From Sphaerisporangium album (GTDB taxonomy: Bacteria > Actinomycetota > Actinomycetes > Streptosporangiales > Streptosporangiaceae): a DNA stretch of 64,000 nucleotides. The translations under genes were made by a program, and so were the position numbers. Where the stretch lies: the NCBI RefSeq assembly GCF_003323745.1, contig NZ_QOIL01000009.1, positions 268,151 through 332,150 of the forward strand. Reading direction: 5' to 3'. This document shows positions 44,864 through 55,279 of this stretch, in pieces. Numbering within the stretch: position 1 is the stretch's first letter; each line of letters begins with the position of its first letter. The notes under the pieces were generated by a model. That model had not been told where the DNA came from, searched no databases, and saw only the letters and a program-made list of their open reading frames with translations.

Positions 44864-45556
44864 TCACCTCTTCCGTCGACGCCGCGTAGCCTGCGCGCGT
44901 CGAGCTGGCGAGCGTCCGGCGACCACCCGGACAAGAGTCGCGGGCGGATCGACCTTACCGCGCCCGACCGTGACAAGCTCGGCGGTCTGCACCCCATATG
45001 CCTGCAATTGTTGCCTTGCGGCCTCCAATTCCTCCGCCGCGCGCTCCCCTTTCATCGCCAGAAGCTGGCCGCCCTCGCGCAGAAGGGGCATGGACCACGA
45101 GAGCAGCCGGTCGAGCGGCGCGACGGCGCGGGCGGAGGCGACGTCGAACGTCCGCCTGCCGGCGAGTTCCTCGGCACGCGCCCGCAGCACCTCCACGTTG
45201 TCCAGCTTCAGCTCCTGCACGCACTCCTCGAGGAACGTGGTCCTGCGCAGCAGGGGTTCCAGCAGAGTGACCTGGACGTCGGGCCGGACGATCGCCAGCA
45301 CCACCCCGGGGAGGCCCGCGCCGGAACCGATGTCGACGAGGTGCGCGCCCTCCGGCACGGCCTCGGCCACCACGGCGCAGTTCAGCAGGTGCCGGTCCCA
45401 GATGCGGGGGATCTCCCGTGGCCCGAGCAGCCCTCGGACGACGCCGGGCCCGGCCAGCATCTCCGCGAACTCCTGGGCCCGGGGCCACGCCTCTCCGGTG
45501 AAAACCTCGCGCGCCACAGCGGGCGCGTCGGGCAGCTCGTCGCTTTCCGCCATCAC
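44864..45556 (-). CDS. rsmG: 16S rRNA (guanine527-N7)-methyltransferase
   Basis: A 230-aa SAM-dependent enzyme (GidB family) methylating G527 of 16S rRNA; its loss gives low-level streptomycin resistance in actinomycetes. Landmarks: IWDRHLLNCAVVAEAVP, HLVDIGSGAGLPGVVLA (SAM motif I), LLEPLLRRTTFLEE and FDVASARAVAPLDRLLSW. A basic C-terminal tail follows. The start is GTG 45556 or the adjoining ATG 45553. Conserved position before parA. Confidence 0.95.
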   Translation of the reverse strand: MMAESDELPDAPAVAREVFTGEAWPRAQEFAEMLAGPGVVRGLLGPREIPRIWDRHLLNCAVVAEAVPEGAHLVDIGSGAGLPGVVLAIVRPDVQVTLLEPLLRRTTFLEECVQELKLDNVEVLRARAEELAGRRTFDVASARAVAPLDRLLSWSMPLLREGGQLLAMKGERAAEELEAARQQLQAYGVQTAELVTVGRGKVDPPATLVRVVAGRSPARRAQATRRRRKR

Positions 45557-45963
45557 TCACTCAACTAGAACGGTCACAACATCTCCGCGTAAGGGTAGCC
45601 GTCCCGGCACTCTTCGTCGGTCCGACGCGACGGAGGTGACGAGGACCTGCCCCTGGCGAACCAGGGTGCGGGGCGCGCGAGGACGTGCGGCCGTCCGGCG
45701 GCGCGGGGGAGTGCCGGGGTCATCGGCAGGTCATAAGCAGGTCAAAGATCGCGAAAGTCACCAAGAGCCGCCGCCGGGACCGTACGACCCATGGGTTACA
45801 ACAAAGAAGACGCATCGGATTGCCCGGCTCCTTCGCGACAGAAAGGAGCCTGGAAAAGCCGACAGGCCGCCGATCCCCTCAGGATCGGCGGCCTGCGCAC
45901 GTTCTGCCCGCCTACGTCGGTCCCTGCCTGTGACGCTCCGGACGCGTGGGTCGCTCCGGTCGT
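45557..45963. other. 407-bp intergenic region between rsmG and the khpB gene
   Basis: No gene supported on either strand. It contains the operon terminator at 45863-45895. The part next to rsmG (45560-45600) is AT-richer and may hold the rsmG-parAB promoter (CTAGTT on the minus strand near 45563-45568, 6 nt before the GTG). Nothing else was recognised. Confidence 0.6.
45863..45895 (-). terminator. Terminator of the rpmH-rnpA-yidD-yidC-khpB operon
   Basis: Perfect 14-bp stem, arms CAGGCCGCCGATCC and GGATCGGCGGCCTG, with a 5-nt loop. On the minus strand it is followed by TCGGCTTTTCC, so a T-run is present. About 70 bp after the khpB stop. Confidence 0.92.
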
Positions 45964-46473
45964 TCAGGCGGGGAGGACGACGACGTAGCGCTCGGGCTCC
46001 TCGCCCTCCGACTCGCTGCGCAGCCCGGCGGCGGCGACCGCGTCGTGCACGATCTTGCGCTCGAACGGCGTCATCGGCTGGAGCGACTTCGCCTCGCCGG
46101 ACCGCTTCACGTCCTCGGCGGCCTTGGCTCCCAGCTTGCTGAGCTCGACCCGCCGGCCCTGGCGGTAGCCGCCCACGTCGAGCATGAGCCGCGAGCGCTC
46201 GCCCGTGCGCCGGTGCACGGCCAGGCGGGTGAGCTCCTGCAGCGCCTCCAGGACCTCGCCGTTCTCCCCGATGAGGTCACTGCCCTTGATGTCCACGATG
46301 GAGACGAGGGCGCGGTCGCCCTCGACGTCCATGTCGATGTCGCCGTCGAGGTCGGCGATGTCCAGCAGCCCTTCGAGGTAGTCGGCCGCGATCTCGCCCT
46401 CCTGCTCCAGGGCGGCGACGTCGGGGGCGGCCTTGACGGCCTGCGGGGCCTGATCCTCGTTGACTTCTGTCAC
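45964..46473 (-). CDS. khpB: KhpB/Jag RNA-binding protein (KH and R3H domains)
   Basis: A 169-aa RNA-binding protein. An acidic N-terminus is followed by a KH-like domain (VSIVDIKGSDLIGENGEVLEAL, cited only for its GxxG-like core IGENG). The C-terminal R3H domain has SLQPMTPFERKIVHDAV with the Arg-x3-His pattern in ERKIVH. In other Gram-positives KhpB with KhpA binds many RNAs and affects cell division and elongation. The order yidC-jag-rsmG is conserved. The Jag-N domain of firmicutes is absent, as usual in actinobacteria. Confidence 0.9.
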   Translation of the reverse strand: MTEVNEDQAPQAVKAAPDVAALEQEGEIAADYLEGLLDIADLDGDIDMDVEGDRALVSIVDIKGSDLIGENGEVLEALQELTRLAVHRRTGERSRLMLDVGGYRQGRRVELSKLGAKAAEDVKRSGEAKSLQPMTPFERKIVHDAVAAAGLRSESEGEEPERYVVVLPA

Positions 46474-46497
46474 GTCCGGACTCCTTTAGACAACCGG

Positions 46498-47463
46498 CTA
46501 CGACTTCTTGGTACCTGTGCGCTTGCTGCGCGGCTGCCTGGTGGGCTGCTGGCGGATGATCTTCTGCTCGGGCTCGGCAGGCGCGTCCTGGGGCGCGTCC
46601 TCGGCCTTGGCGGCCCTGCTCGGCAGGATCTTGCTCAGCAGCCCTGGCTTGGGCTCAGGCTGCACCACGTTGCCCTTGGCGTCGACGACCGGCATCGGGT
46701 GACGGCTGTAGAACCAGTGTTGCTGACCGAGCGTCCACAGGTTGGTGGTGACCCAGTAAAGGATAAGCCCGAGCGCGAAGTTGAGGCTGAACACCGCGAA
46801 CAGCGGCGAGATGTACATCAGGATCTTCTGCTGCTGCGCCATCGGGTTGTCCGGCATCTGCGCCATGGAGCGGGTGACGCTCTGCCGGACCGTCAGGAAG
46901 GTCGTGGCGGAACTGATCGCCACGAAGATGCCGAGCACGACCTTGGTGATGATCGGGTCGGCCCCGAACGCCTCGATGTCGTGGGCGCTGGTGAAGAAGG
47001 TCGCCGGCACGGGCGCGCCGAAGATGTGCGCGGCCCGGGCGCTGTCGACCAGCGCCTGGGACATGCCGTGGGCGGCCTTGTCCTCGGCGATGGCGCGCAG
47101 CACCGTGAAGACGGAGATGAAGATCGGGAACTGGGCCACGATCGGGAGGCAGCCGCCGAGAGGATTGGCGCCCGCCTCCTGGTAGACCTTCATGACCTCC
47201 TGGTTCATGCGCTGCTTGTCGTTCTTGTACTTCTTGCGCAGCTCTTGAACTTTGGGGGCGAGCTCCTGCATCTTCTTCGACGAGCGCATCTGCTTGAGGA
47301 AGAGCGGGAAGATCAGCAGTCGCATCAGCACGGTGAGCGTGATGATGGTGAGGGCCCAGTTCAGCCCGTTATCGGGGGGGATGATGACGCTGTAGGCCCC
47401 GTGAATCCAGGCGATCACCGTAGCGACCGCCGTATACAGCGGCTCCAGGAATGTCAGCTCCAC
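46498..47463 (-). CDS. yidC: Membrane protein insertase YidC
   Basis: A 321-aa insertase for membrane proteins. The five-helix core starts TAVATVIAWIHGAYSVI. A cytoplasmic hairpin follows (QMRSSKKMQELAPKVQELRKKY, seen as a charged coiled segment), then GGCLPIVAQFPIFISVF, a core YidC motif. The positively charged C-terminal tail (RQQPTRQPRSKRTGTKKS) can contact ribosomes. The GTG start is 4 bp after yidD. No lipobox, typical for actinobacteria. Confidence 0.96.
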   Translation of the reverse strand: MELTFLEPLYTAVATVIAWIHGAYSVIIPPDNGLNWALTIITLTVLMRLLIFPLFLKQMRSSKKMQELAPKVQELRKKYKNDKQRMNQEVMKVYQEAGANPLGGCLPIVAQFPIFISVFTVLRAIAEDKAAHGMSQALVDSARAAHIFGAPVPATFFTSAHDIEAFGADPIITKVVLGIFVAISSATTFLTVRQSVTRSMAQMPDNPMAQQQKILMYISPLFAVFSLNFALGLILYWVTTNLWTLGQQHWFYSRHPMPVVDAKGNVVQPEPKPGLLSKILPSRAAKAEDAPQDAPAEPEQKIIRQQPTRQPRSKRTGTKKS

Positions 47464-47467
47464 CGAG

Positions 47468-47812
47468 CTAGCTCCCTTGCGTTTCGTCGTGGGACCCGAC
47501 CGGGCGCGGAGGCACCGGGTCGTAACCTCCCGGGTGGAAGGGGTGGCAACGCCCGATTCGCCTGACGGTCAGCCACAGCCCCCGCGCCGCGCCGTGGACG
47601 GCGATCGCTTCGAGGCCATAGGCACTACAGGATGGTTCGAAGCGGCATCGCGGCCCGAGGAGGGGGCTTATGAAGGCTCGATAGAACCGGATCGGGCCGA
47701 TGAGCACCCGAGCGGCCGGTGATACCGGCGGGGGTGGCGGGCTCACGCTGACGCCCGGCGGCGGTGCCGGCGTCGCGACCCGCTCGCCGGCCCCCGTGTC
47801 ACGGCTTGTCAT
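47468..47812 (-). CDS. yidD: Membrane protein insertion efficiency factor YidD
   Basis: A 114-aa protein. The conserved 70-residue YidD core runs from [19 protein letters not shown] through [15 protein letters not shown] (three conserved Cys including [17 protein letters not shown]). It is preceded by an unusual Pro-rich N-terminal extension of about 35 residues. The ATG overlaps the rnpA stop (ATGA), which supports the long form. It assists YidC-dependent insertion, in keeping with its place between rnpA and yidC. Confidence 0.92.
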   Translation of the reverse strand: MTSRDTGAGERVATPAPPPGVSVSPPPPPVSPAARVLIGPIRFYRAFISPLLGPRCRFEPSCSAYGLEAIAVHGAARGLWLTVRRIGRCHPFHPGGYDPVPPRPVGSHDETQGS

Positions 47813-48201
47813 GATCGTCCATCCGTCGCGGCCGGACGATCTGGCCGCCGTTCAGGCGACCGCCGCCCGATCAGTCGATCCAGCGCGACGTCGAGCTCGG
47901 CGGCGAGGTGCTCGCTTCGCGCGGACGCCGCCTGTGGATTGGCGCGTACAACAAGCAGGCTACCTCGCGGTAGACAGTGCAGGCGGTGCCGCATCAGGTG
48001 GCGCAGCCTGCGCTTGACGCGGTTCCGGACGACCGCGCCGCCGACGGCCTTGGATACCACGAAACCCACCAGGGGCGGGGCCTCGGGATCGCCCTGGGTG
48101 CTCAGATGGGCGACGAGGGTGGGGCGTCCGGCGCGTCTTCCTCCACGGATCGCGTTCGCGAACTCCTCACCCCGCCGCATGCGGGAGGCGGACGGCAGCA
48201 C
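47809..48201 (-). CDS. rnpA: Ribonuclease P protein component
   Basis: A 130-aa basic protein that joins RNase P RNA in tRNA 5' maturation. [20 protein letters not shown] and the RNR motif in [18 protein letters not shown] are diagnostic. It uses a GTG start. The C-terminus is extended by an Arg-rich tail ([16 protein letters not shown]). Between rpmH and yidD in the conserved order. Confidence 0.96.
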   Translation of the reverse strand: MLPSASRMRRGEEFANAIRGGRRAGRPTLVAHLSTQGDPEAPPLVGFVVSKAVGGAVVRNRVKRRLRHLMRHRLHCLPRGSLLVVRANPQAASARSEHLAAELDVALDRLIGRRSPERRPDRPAATDGRS

Positions 48202-48300
48202 GAGCGGACCTGCTTTCAGACCTGCACGGGTCCGGGTACGGCTATCGCCCGCCGGTCAGTCCCGACGGGCGAACGAACACGCACCGGACGCTCCGCGCCG

Positions 48301-48438
48301 TCAGGCGGAGAGCTCCACGCGGCCCTTGCGACGGCGGGCGGCGAGGATCGCGCGACCGGCCCGCGTGCGCATGCGCAGCCGGAAGCCGTGGGTCTTCGCG
48401 CGGCGACGGTTGTTCGGCTGGAAAGTACGCTTGCTCAC
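48301..48438 (-). CDS. rpmH: 50S ribosomal protein L34
   Basis: A 45-aa basic ribosomal protein read from GTG 48438: [19 protein letters not shown] then [20 protein letters not shown] and VELSA. The sequence is unmistakable. It is the first gene of the minus-strand operon rpmH-rnpA-yidD-yidC-khpB and is divergent from dnaA. Confidence 0.98.
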   Translation of the reverse strand: MSKRTFQPNNRRRAKTHGFRLRMRTRAGRAILAARRRKGRVELSA

Positions 48439-48556
48439 GAGTGGGCTCCAGGCTTGAGTTCACCCGCACGCGGTGCGGAGTGAGGGAAACACAGGGAAAA
48501 GCTTGCCGGATGCGCGGGCACGCCGAAGTGCCGTCGCGCGACAAGCCGACCGTCGT

Positions 48557-48586
48557 ACGTTACGGGGCAGGCGGGGCAAAGGTCAA
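48557..48586 (-). promoter_or_regulatory. Probable rpmH promoter
   Basis: On the minus strand: TTGACC (48586-48581), an 18-bp spacer, and TAACGT (48562-48557). Good match to a housekeeping sigma promoter, about 110 bp upstream of the rpmH start. Confidence 0.6.
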
Positions 48587-48619
48587 ACCGGACGGGCGTC
48601 CCCGCGAGTCCACCGCAGG

Positions 48620-48925
48620 TTATCCACTATTCCACAGCCCCTCTTTCCACCGGCGCCGCGTCATCCACAGGATGTGCATCGTGCCTCCCCCAACCAGCCA
48701 CTAGGCTGTGGACAACGTCTTGAACAGGGGTGTGCACAGCGCTACTGTCGGCCCTCCGGAACCTTCCCTCCCGCTCGTCGAAGTGCCTGGAGGCGCGTCC
48801 AAGGGTTGTGGAAACAGTGTGGACCCGCTGTGGACCACCGAAAGGAGCCTGCGGACAACGCTGTGGGGACAGCCGCGAGGCCCGGCACCGACGGAGCCTG
48901 CTCCGGTGGGCGTCCATGTGGATAA
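48620..48925. promoter_or_regulatory. DnaA boxes upstream of dnaA
   Basis: Part of the 537-bp gene-free interval 48439-48975 between rpmH and dnaA. Boxes: TTATCCACT (48620-48628), TCATCCACA (48661-48669), the consensus TGTGGACAA (48707-48715, abutting the dnaA promoter) and TGTGGATAA (48917-48925), with several weaker TGTGGA motifs around 48808-48870. They would allow DnaA to control its own gene and may form an accessory part of the origin. Confidence 0.75.
48720..48748 (+). promoter_or_regulatory. dnaA promoter
   Basis: TTGAAC (48720-48725), 17 bp, TACTGT (48743-48748): a near-consensus housekeeping promoter. Transcription would start near 48755, giving a 5' untranslated region of about 220 nt. 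A consensus DnaA box lies 5 bp upstream of the -35, suggesting autoregulation. Confidence 0.75.
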
Positions 48926-48975
48926 CGAACCGCGGCGAGCTTACGGGGGCCGCGTAAGGGAGGAGGGGCCGGCCA

Positions 48976-51033
48976 ATGGATGGCGTCGACCTCGGCTCGT
49001 TGTGGGCCCGAGCGCTGGAGAGCTTCGCGGAAGGACGCGTCTCGCCCCAGCAGCGCGCGTGGCTGAACATGACCCGGCCGATCGGGCTGGCCAACGACAC
49101 GCTCATCCTCGCGGCGCCCAATGATTTCGCCAAGGACGTCCTGGAGACGAAGCTCCGCCCGGTGATCGCCCAGGCCCTCTCCCAGGAGTTCGGTCGGCCG
49201 ATGCGGGTGGCCGTCATGGTGGACCCGCTCGCGGGCGCCGGTGACGCCCCGCCCGCCTCGGGGACGGGTTATCCCCAGAATCCCGCTCCGCGCGGCGACG
49301 GTTATCCCCAGGGTGGACAACCGCAGCAGGGGTACGGACAGCCTGGTGGGCCGGGGTCCATGGGCCATCCGCCGTTCCGCGAGCAGGGGATATCCACCGA
49401 CTATCCACAGCCCCGGCCACAGGGGCAGCCGTACTCCTACGGCTATGGGGGCAACTCCGAAGGCTCCTACGGCGACGCGCCCGCGGGTCCGTCCCAGGGT
49501 TATCCACAGGAGGGCTACCAGGGGCAGGACGGCTTCGACCGGCAGGGCAAGGGCGGGCTCGACCAGTCCCCGGCCCCGCAGCAGGACGCCGCCGCCTCCG
49601 AGCAGCCGTTCCCCCGTGACGACGCCGCGCAGCGTTATCCCCACGGCGATTCCGCGCAGCCCTTCCCCCGAGGCGACAGCTTTCCCCGCGGCGACTCTCA
49701 GCAGCGCTTCCCCCGGGGTGACCAGCCGTTTCCTCGTGGCGAGGGCTCCGAGCCCTACCCGGCCGAGCCTCGGGGCGACTCCTCTCAGCCTTTTCCCCGG
49801 GTCGAGCCCCCGCAGCCGTACGCGCGCGGCGACGCCGGGCAGTCGTACTCCTCTCCCACCGGGGGATACGCCGCGCAACCGTCCTATCCGGGCAGGCCGG
49901 AGGCACAGCCGCCGCGTCCGCGCCAGGATCCGGACAACTTCGACCGGCCGCCTGTGCAGAACCGCTGGGACAGCAGGGGCGGCAAGCCCAGCGAGCCCGC
50001 CCGGCTGAACCCCAAGTACACATTCGAAACGTTCGTCATCGGCGCGTCCAACCGTTTCGCGCACGCGGCCGCCGTCGCCGTGGCCGAGGCGCCGGCCAAG
50101 GCGTACAACCCGCTGTTCATCTACGGCGATTCGGGGCTGGGGAAAACCCACCTTCTCCACGCCATCGGGCATTACGCCCAGCGCCTGTACGACGGCGCGC
50201 GGGTGAGGTACGTGAGCTCCGAGGAGTTCACCAACGACTTCATCAACTCGATCCGCGACCACAAGGCGGACGGGTTCCGCGCCCGGTACCGGGCTGTGGA
50301 CATCCTGCTCGTGGACGACATCCAGTTCCTGGAAGGCAAGGAGCAGACGCAGGAGGAGTTTTTCCACACCTTCAACACCCTCCACAACGCCAACAAGCAG
50401 ATCGTCATCTCCAGCGACCGGGCGCCCAAGCAGCTGGTCACCCTGGAGGACCGGCTCCGCAACCGCTTCGAGTGGGGGCTGATCACGGACGTGCAGCCGC
50501 CCGAGCTGGAGACCCGCATCGCGATCCTTCGCAAGAAGGCCATCCAGGAGGGGCTCGCCGCGCCCGGTGACGTGCTCGAATACATCGCGAGCAAGATCTC
50601 GACGAACATCCGTGAGCTGGAGGGCGCGCTCATACGGGTCACGGCGTTCGCGAGCCTCAACCGGCAGTCGGTCGACCTGCAACTCGCCGAGGTCGTGCTC
50701 AAGGACCTCATCACCGAGGACTCCAGCACCGAGATAACGATCGCGACGATCATGGCGCAGACGGCGGCCTACTTCGGGCTGTCCATCGACGACCTGTGCG
50801 GCAGCTCGCGCTCGCGCGTGCTCGTCACGGCCCGGCAGATCGCCATGTACCTCGCCCGCGAGCTCACCGACCTCTCGCTTCCCAAGATCGGCCAGCAGTT
50901 CGGCGGGCGCGACCACACCACCGTCATGCACGCGGAACGCAAGATCCGGTCGCTGATGGCCGAGCGGCGGTCGATGTACAACCAGGTCACCGAGCTGACG
51001 AACCGCATCAAACAGAACTCCCGTAGCGCCTAA
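48976..51033 (+). CDS. dnaA: Chromosomal replication initiator DnaA
   Basis: A 685-aa initiator binding DnaA boxes and opening oriC. Domain I is at residues 1-85. Domain II, about 250 residues, is very long and Pro/Gly/Gln-rich with (Y/F)P-(R/H)GD-type repeats. AAA+ domain III begins [19 protein letters not shown], with Walker [10 protein letters not shown] and [13 protein letters not shown]. The domain IV signature is [15 protein letters not shown]. An AGGAGG site lies upstream of the ATG. The linker coding sequence itself contains DnaA-box-like sequences. Confidence 0.98.
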   Translation: MDGVDLGSLWARALESFAEGRVSPQQRAWLNMTRPIGLANDTLILAAPNDFAKDVLETKLRPVIAQALSQEFGRPMRVAVMVDPLAGAGDAPPASGTGYPQNPAPRGDGYPQGGQPQQGYGQPGGPGSMGHPPFREQGISTDYPQPRPQGQPYSYGYGGNSEGSYGDAPAGPSQGYPQEGYQGQDGFDRQGKGGLDQSPAPQQDAAASEQPFPRDDAAQRYPHGDSAQPFPRGDSFPRGDSQQRFPRGDQPFPRGEGSEPYPAEPRGDSSQPFPRVEPPQPYARGDAGQSYSSPTGGYAAQPSYPGRPEAQPPRPRQDPDNFDRPPVQNRWDSRGGKPSEPARLNPKYTFETFVIGASNRFAHAAAVAVAEAPAKAYNPLFIYGDSGLGKTHLLHAIGHYAQRLYDGARVRYVSSEEFTNDFINSIRDHKADGFRARYRAVDILLVDDIQFLEGKEQTQEEFFHTFNTLHNANKQIVISSDRAPKQLVTLEDRLRNRFEWGLITDVQPPELETRIAILRKKAIQEGLAAPGDVLEYIASKISTNIRELEGALIRVTAFASLNRQSVDLQLAEVVLKDLITEDSSTEITIATIMAQTAAYFGLSIDDLCGSSRSRVLVTARQIAMYLARELTDLSLPKIGQQFGGRDHTTVMHAERKIRSLMAERRSMYNQVTELTNRIKQNSRSA
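49269..49643. repeat. DnaA-box-like sequences inside the dnaA linker
   Basis: TTATCCCCA at 49269-49277, 49302-49310 and 49635-49643, CTATCCACA at 49401-49409 and TTATCCACA (perfect box) at 49500-49508, all in plus orientation, plus GGTGGACAA at 49312-49320. The five plus-orientation motifs encode Tyr-Pro-(Gln/His) using TAT for Tyr, while most nearby Tyr codons are TAC. Confidence 0.7.
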
Positions 51034-51636
51034 TGATCCACAGCCTGTGGATAACTCTGTGGATCAGGGCACACTGCCGATGAATGCAGCGAAACCGGCG
51101 CACAGGACGCGACCAAGCAAGCGACCGGCCGGGAAACCTGGTTTCCGACCCTGGGGACAACTCTGGGGACATCCTGGGGAAGACCTGGGGACTACTCGTG
51201 GACGACCTGTGGGCGGCCTGTGGGTAGTGTCGGAGCCCCCTCCGAAATGTCCTTCCTACCCCGTGGATAACCGGTGGAAACCCGGTGGATGACCGGTGGA
51301 TGAAGACCCCCGAATCTGGGGACGGCCTGTGCGCAACCTTCCGTCATCCCCAGGCCGGGCTCGGAAACCCACCGGTCATCCCCAGGCCCGGTGGATAACA
51401 AAAGGCCTCTGAGCTGGGAAGACAGTAGACTTCCACAGTATCCACGGCCCCTACTTAGATGACCTGTATCTCTCTCTACTAAGAACTCAAGACCCATAGA
51501 AGGGTTCCGGAGGTGCGCCCGTGCCCGAGGGTGAAGACTTGCACCAAGGGCGCGGAGCGCCTGAGCCGGGACGAAGACCGCGACGCCCAGCAACCGACAC
51601 ACAGACACACAGCTCATCAACAGGAGGCGGATCCAC
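51034..51636. other. Probable replication origin oriC
   Basis: The 603-bp dnaA-dnaN intergenic region. DnaA-box-like 9-mers: inverted pair 51034-51054, TGTGGATCA (51058), TGGGGACAA (51152), TGGGGACAT (51164), TGGGGACTA (51186), CGTGGACGA (51198), CGTGGATAA (51262), TGGGGACGG (51317), TCATCCCCA (51344 and 51376), GGTGGATAA (51390). Many use the G-rich TGGGGA variant. A comparatively AT-rich stretch (about 51450-51500, with TCTCTCTACTAAGAACTC) could be the unwinding element. Gene orientation flips across this region, as expected for the origin. The dnaN promoter must also lie here. Confidence 0.9.
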
Positions 51637-52770
51637 GTGATGTTCCGGGTCGAACGAGACGTGCTGGCAGAGGCGGTGGCGTGGACCGCGCGCAGCCTGC
51701 CCGCGAGGCCGTCCGTGCCGGTGCTCGCCGGCATGCGGCTGGAGGTCACCGACCAGCAGCAGCTCAAGCTCTCAGGGTTCGACTACGAGGTGTCCGCCGA
51801 GGTCACCCTGGAGCTGCAGACCGGAGACCCGGGCCTGGTGCTCGTCTCCGGCCGCCTCCTCGCCGAGATCACGCGAGCCCTTCCCGCACAGCCTGTGGAT
51901 TTCGTGGTTGAAGGCGCGAAAGCGGTGGTCACCTGTGGAAGCGCCCGGTTCACCCTGTTGACGATGCCCGCCGAGGACTACCCCTCGCTGCCCGCCATGC
52001 CCCCGGCGGCCGGCCGGGTCGGCAGCGACATCTTCTCCTCCGCCGTCGCCCAGGTCGCCGTCGCGGCGGGCAAGGACGACACGCTGCCGATGCTCACCGG
52101 CGTGCGCATGGAGATCGAGGGCGACACCGTCACCCTCGCCGCGACCGACCGCTACCGCCTCGCCGTCCGCGAGCTCAAGTGGCAGCCGGACCAGCCCGAC
52201 TTCTCGGCCATCGCGATGATCCCGGGCCGCACGCTCGCCGACACGGCCAAGTCGCTGACCACCGGCGCCGAGGTCGAGATCGCGCTGAGCTCCACGGGCG
52301 GCACCGGCGAGGGCATGATCGGGTTCTCCAGCGCGGGCCGTCGCACCACCACCCGCCTGCTCGACCCGGAGTTCCCCAAGTACCGCTCCCTGCTGCCGAC
52401 CGAGTTCTCCGCGCACGCCGACCTGGCCACCTCCGCGTTCGTCGAGGCCGTCAAGCGCGTCGCGCTGGTCGCCGAGCGCAACACGCCGGTGCGCCTGGCC
52501 TTCCACGGCGGCGAGGTCGTCCTGGAGGCCGGCAGCGGCGACGAGGCGCAGGCGGTCGAGGTGCTGCCGGTCGACTTCGACGGCGACGAGATCAACATCG
52601 CCTTCAACCACCAGTTCCTGCTGGAAGGCCTCGGCGCGATCGACTCCGACGTGGCGCGGCTGCAGTTCACGACGTCCACGAAACCCGCGATCCTGACCGG
52701 AAAGCCTGTGGACGACGGCATCACGCCCGACTACCGGTACCTCATCATGCCGATCCGGTTGTCCAGCTAG
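51637..52770 (+). CDS. dnaN: DNA polymerase III beta subunit (sliding clamp)
   Basis: A 377-aa processivity clamp. Three clamp domains are recognisable: the first starts MFRVERDVLAEAVAWTARSLPARP, the second around AVAQVAVAAGKDDTLPMLTG with ATDRYRLAVRELKW, the third ends with the conserved DDGITPDYRYLIMPIRL. The start is GTG 51637 or the adjacent ATG, with AGGAGG 9 nt upstream. Follows oriC, normal position and length. Confidence 0.98.
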   Translation: MMFRVERDVLAEAVAWTARSLPARPSVPVLAGMRLEVTDQQQLKLSGFDYEVSAEVTLELQTGDPGLVLVSGRLLAEITRALPAQPVDFVVEGAKAVVTCGSARFTLLTMPAEDYPSLPAMPPAAGRVGSDIFSSAVAQVAVAAGKDDTLPMLTGVRMEIEGDTVTLAATDRYRLAVRELKWQPDQPDFSAIAMIPGRTLADTAKSLTTGAEVEIALSSTGGTGEGMIGFSSAGRRTTTRLLDPEFPKYRSLLPTEFSAHADLATSAFVEAVKRVALVAERNTPVRLAFHGGEVVLEAGSGDEAQAVEVLPVDFDGDEINIAFNHQFLLEGLGAIDSDVARLQFTTSTKPAILTGKPVDDGITPDYRYLIMPIRLSS

Positions 52771-52868
52771 GATCCCCGTCGGCCCGTCTGATTGGACCGG
52801 GCAGGCCGGGGTACGGCGCGAGCGGTGCGTCGTGAATGATGAAAGACCTTCATCGAGGGGTGACAGGC

Positions 52869-53813
<945 letters not shown>

Positions 53814-54037
53814 GCCGGGCCGCCCCATCCGAGGCCCTGTAAGGGCTCCAGGGATCCCGCACGCACCACGCCCGGGGTCCGTGGATGGGCCCGGTGTCCA
53901 ACGGCCGGTTCATGGCCCTCCGTGGCACCTCTGGCCCCCTCCGCCGCCTCAGACACTTCGGACCCGGCACCGGCGCGCGCCGAGAGCGTGAACCAGTTGT
54001 GCCCATGTTGTCGTAGGGGCGCACTAACCTTCGTGAG

Positions 54038-55279
54038 GTGCATGTCGCCCACCTGTCGCTGACCGACTTCCGGTCCTACTCCTCTGTGGAGCTGGAGCTG
54101 GAGCCGGGGGTGACGGCGTTCGTGGGCCCCAACGGCCAGGGCAAGACCAACCTGGTCGAGGCGCTCGGCTATGTGGCGACGCTCGGCAGCTTCCGGGTGG
54201 CGACCGACGCGCCGCTGGTCCGCCAGGGCGCCGCGCGGGCGATCATCCGTTCCGTGGTGGTCCGCGACGACCGCCGCGCCATGGTGGAGCTGGAGATCAA
54301 CCCGGGGCGCGCCAACCGCGCCCGGCTCAACCGCTCCCCGGTGCCGCGGCCGCGCGATGTCCTCGGCCTGCTGCGCGTGGTGCTCTTCGCGCCCGAGGAT
54401 CTTTCGCTGGTGAAGGGCGACCCGTCCGACCGGCGCCGGTTCATGGACGATCTGCTGGTGGCCCGCGCGCCGCGCTTCGCGGGCGTGCGCGCCGACTACG
54501 ACCGCGTGCTCAAGCAGCGGAGCGCCCTGCTGCGCAGCGCGATGCAGGCACGGCCGGGCAGGCGGCAGAGCCCGCGCCGCCAGGAGTCCGAGGCCGGGTT
54601 CTCGGCCGCCGGCGCCGGAGACGCGCTCTCCACGCTGGAGGTCTGGGACGTTCACCTCGCCCGGCACGGCGCCGAGCTGCTCGCCGCGAGGCTCGACCTG
54701 GTGGAGGCGCTTCGGCCCTACGTCGCGCGGGCGTACGCGCTGCTGGCCCCGGCCTCCGCGCCCGCCGGCATCGAGTACCGCGGCACGTTGTCGTCCACAG
54801 CGTCCACAGCCGTGGGCGAACCGGGGGATACCGCCGCCGCGTCGCCGTCCACAGGCGGGGCGACCCCTGTGGCCGACCGCGCGGTCCTGGAGGAAGCCCT
54901 GCGGGCGAGCCTGCTCGAGGCGCGGCCCGCCGAGCTCGAACGCGGCGTGACGCTCGTCGGCCCCCACCGCGACGACCTGTTCCTGAGCCTCGGCGAGCTG
55001 CCCGCGCGCGGCTACGCCAGCCACGGCGAGTCGTGGTCGTTCGCGCTGGCGCTCAGGCTCGCCGCCTACGACCTGCTGAGGGCCGAGGGGGGCGACCCGG
55101 TGCTGATCCTCGACGACGTGTTCGCCGAGCTGGACAGCCGCAGGCGTCGCAGCCTGGCCGAGATCGTGAGCCCCGCCGAGCAGGTGCTGATCACCGCCGC
55201 GGTGCCCGAGGACGTCCCCGCGCAGCTCGCGGGTGCCCGGTTCGACGTCGCGGAAGGGAGCGTCATCCGTGTCAAATGA
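54038..55279 (+). CDS. recF: DNA replication and repair protein RecF
   Basis: A 413-aa SMC-like ATPase that helps load RecA at gaps. Walker A GPNGQGKT at 30-37, signature-like [15 protein letters not shown], and C-terminal GPHRDDL and [12 protein letters not shown] are present. It is longer than the usual 360-390 residues, with two low-complexity insertions (around [19 protein letters not shown] and around [19 protein letters not shown]). The GTG lies exactly 7 nt after TAACCT, so it is probably leaderless. Overlaps dciA by 11 bp. Confidence 0.95.
   Translation: MHVAHLSLTDFRSYSSVELELEPGVTAFVGPNGQGKTNLVEALGYVATLGSFRVATDAPLVRQGAARAIIRSVVVRDDRRAMVELEINPGRANRARLNRSPVPRPRDVLGLLRVVLFAPEDLSLVKGDPSDRRRFMDDLLVARAPRFAGVRADYDRVLKQRSALLRSAMQARPGRRQSPRRQESEAGFSAAGAGDALSTLEVWDVHLARHGAELLAARLDLVEALRPYVARAYALLAPASAPAGIEYRGTLSSTASTAVGEPGDTAAASPSTGGATPVADRAVLEEALRASLLEARPAELERGVTLVGPHRDDLFLSLGELPARGYASHGESWSFALALRLAAYDLLRAEGGDPVLILDDVFAELDSRRRRSLAEIVSPAEQVLITAAVPEDVPAQLAGARFDVAEGSVIRVK

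Noticed and set aside
51620..51645. CCACGTGA near the dnaN start as a parS site
   Set aside because: Only the central CACGTG is shared; the flanking bases do not match the parS core.
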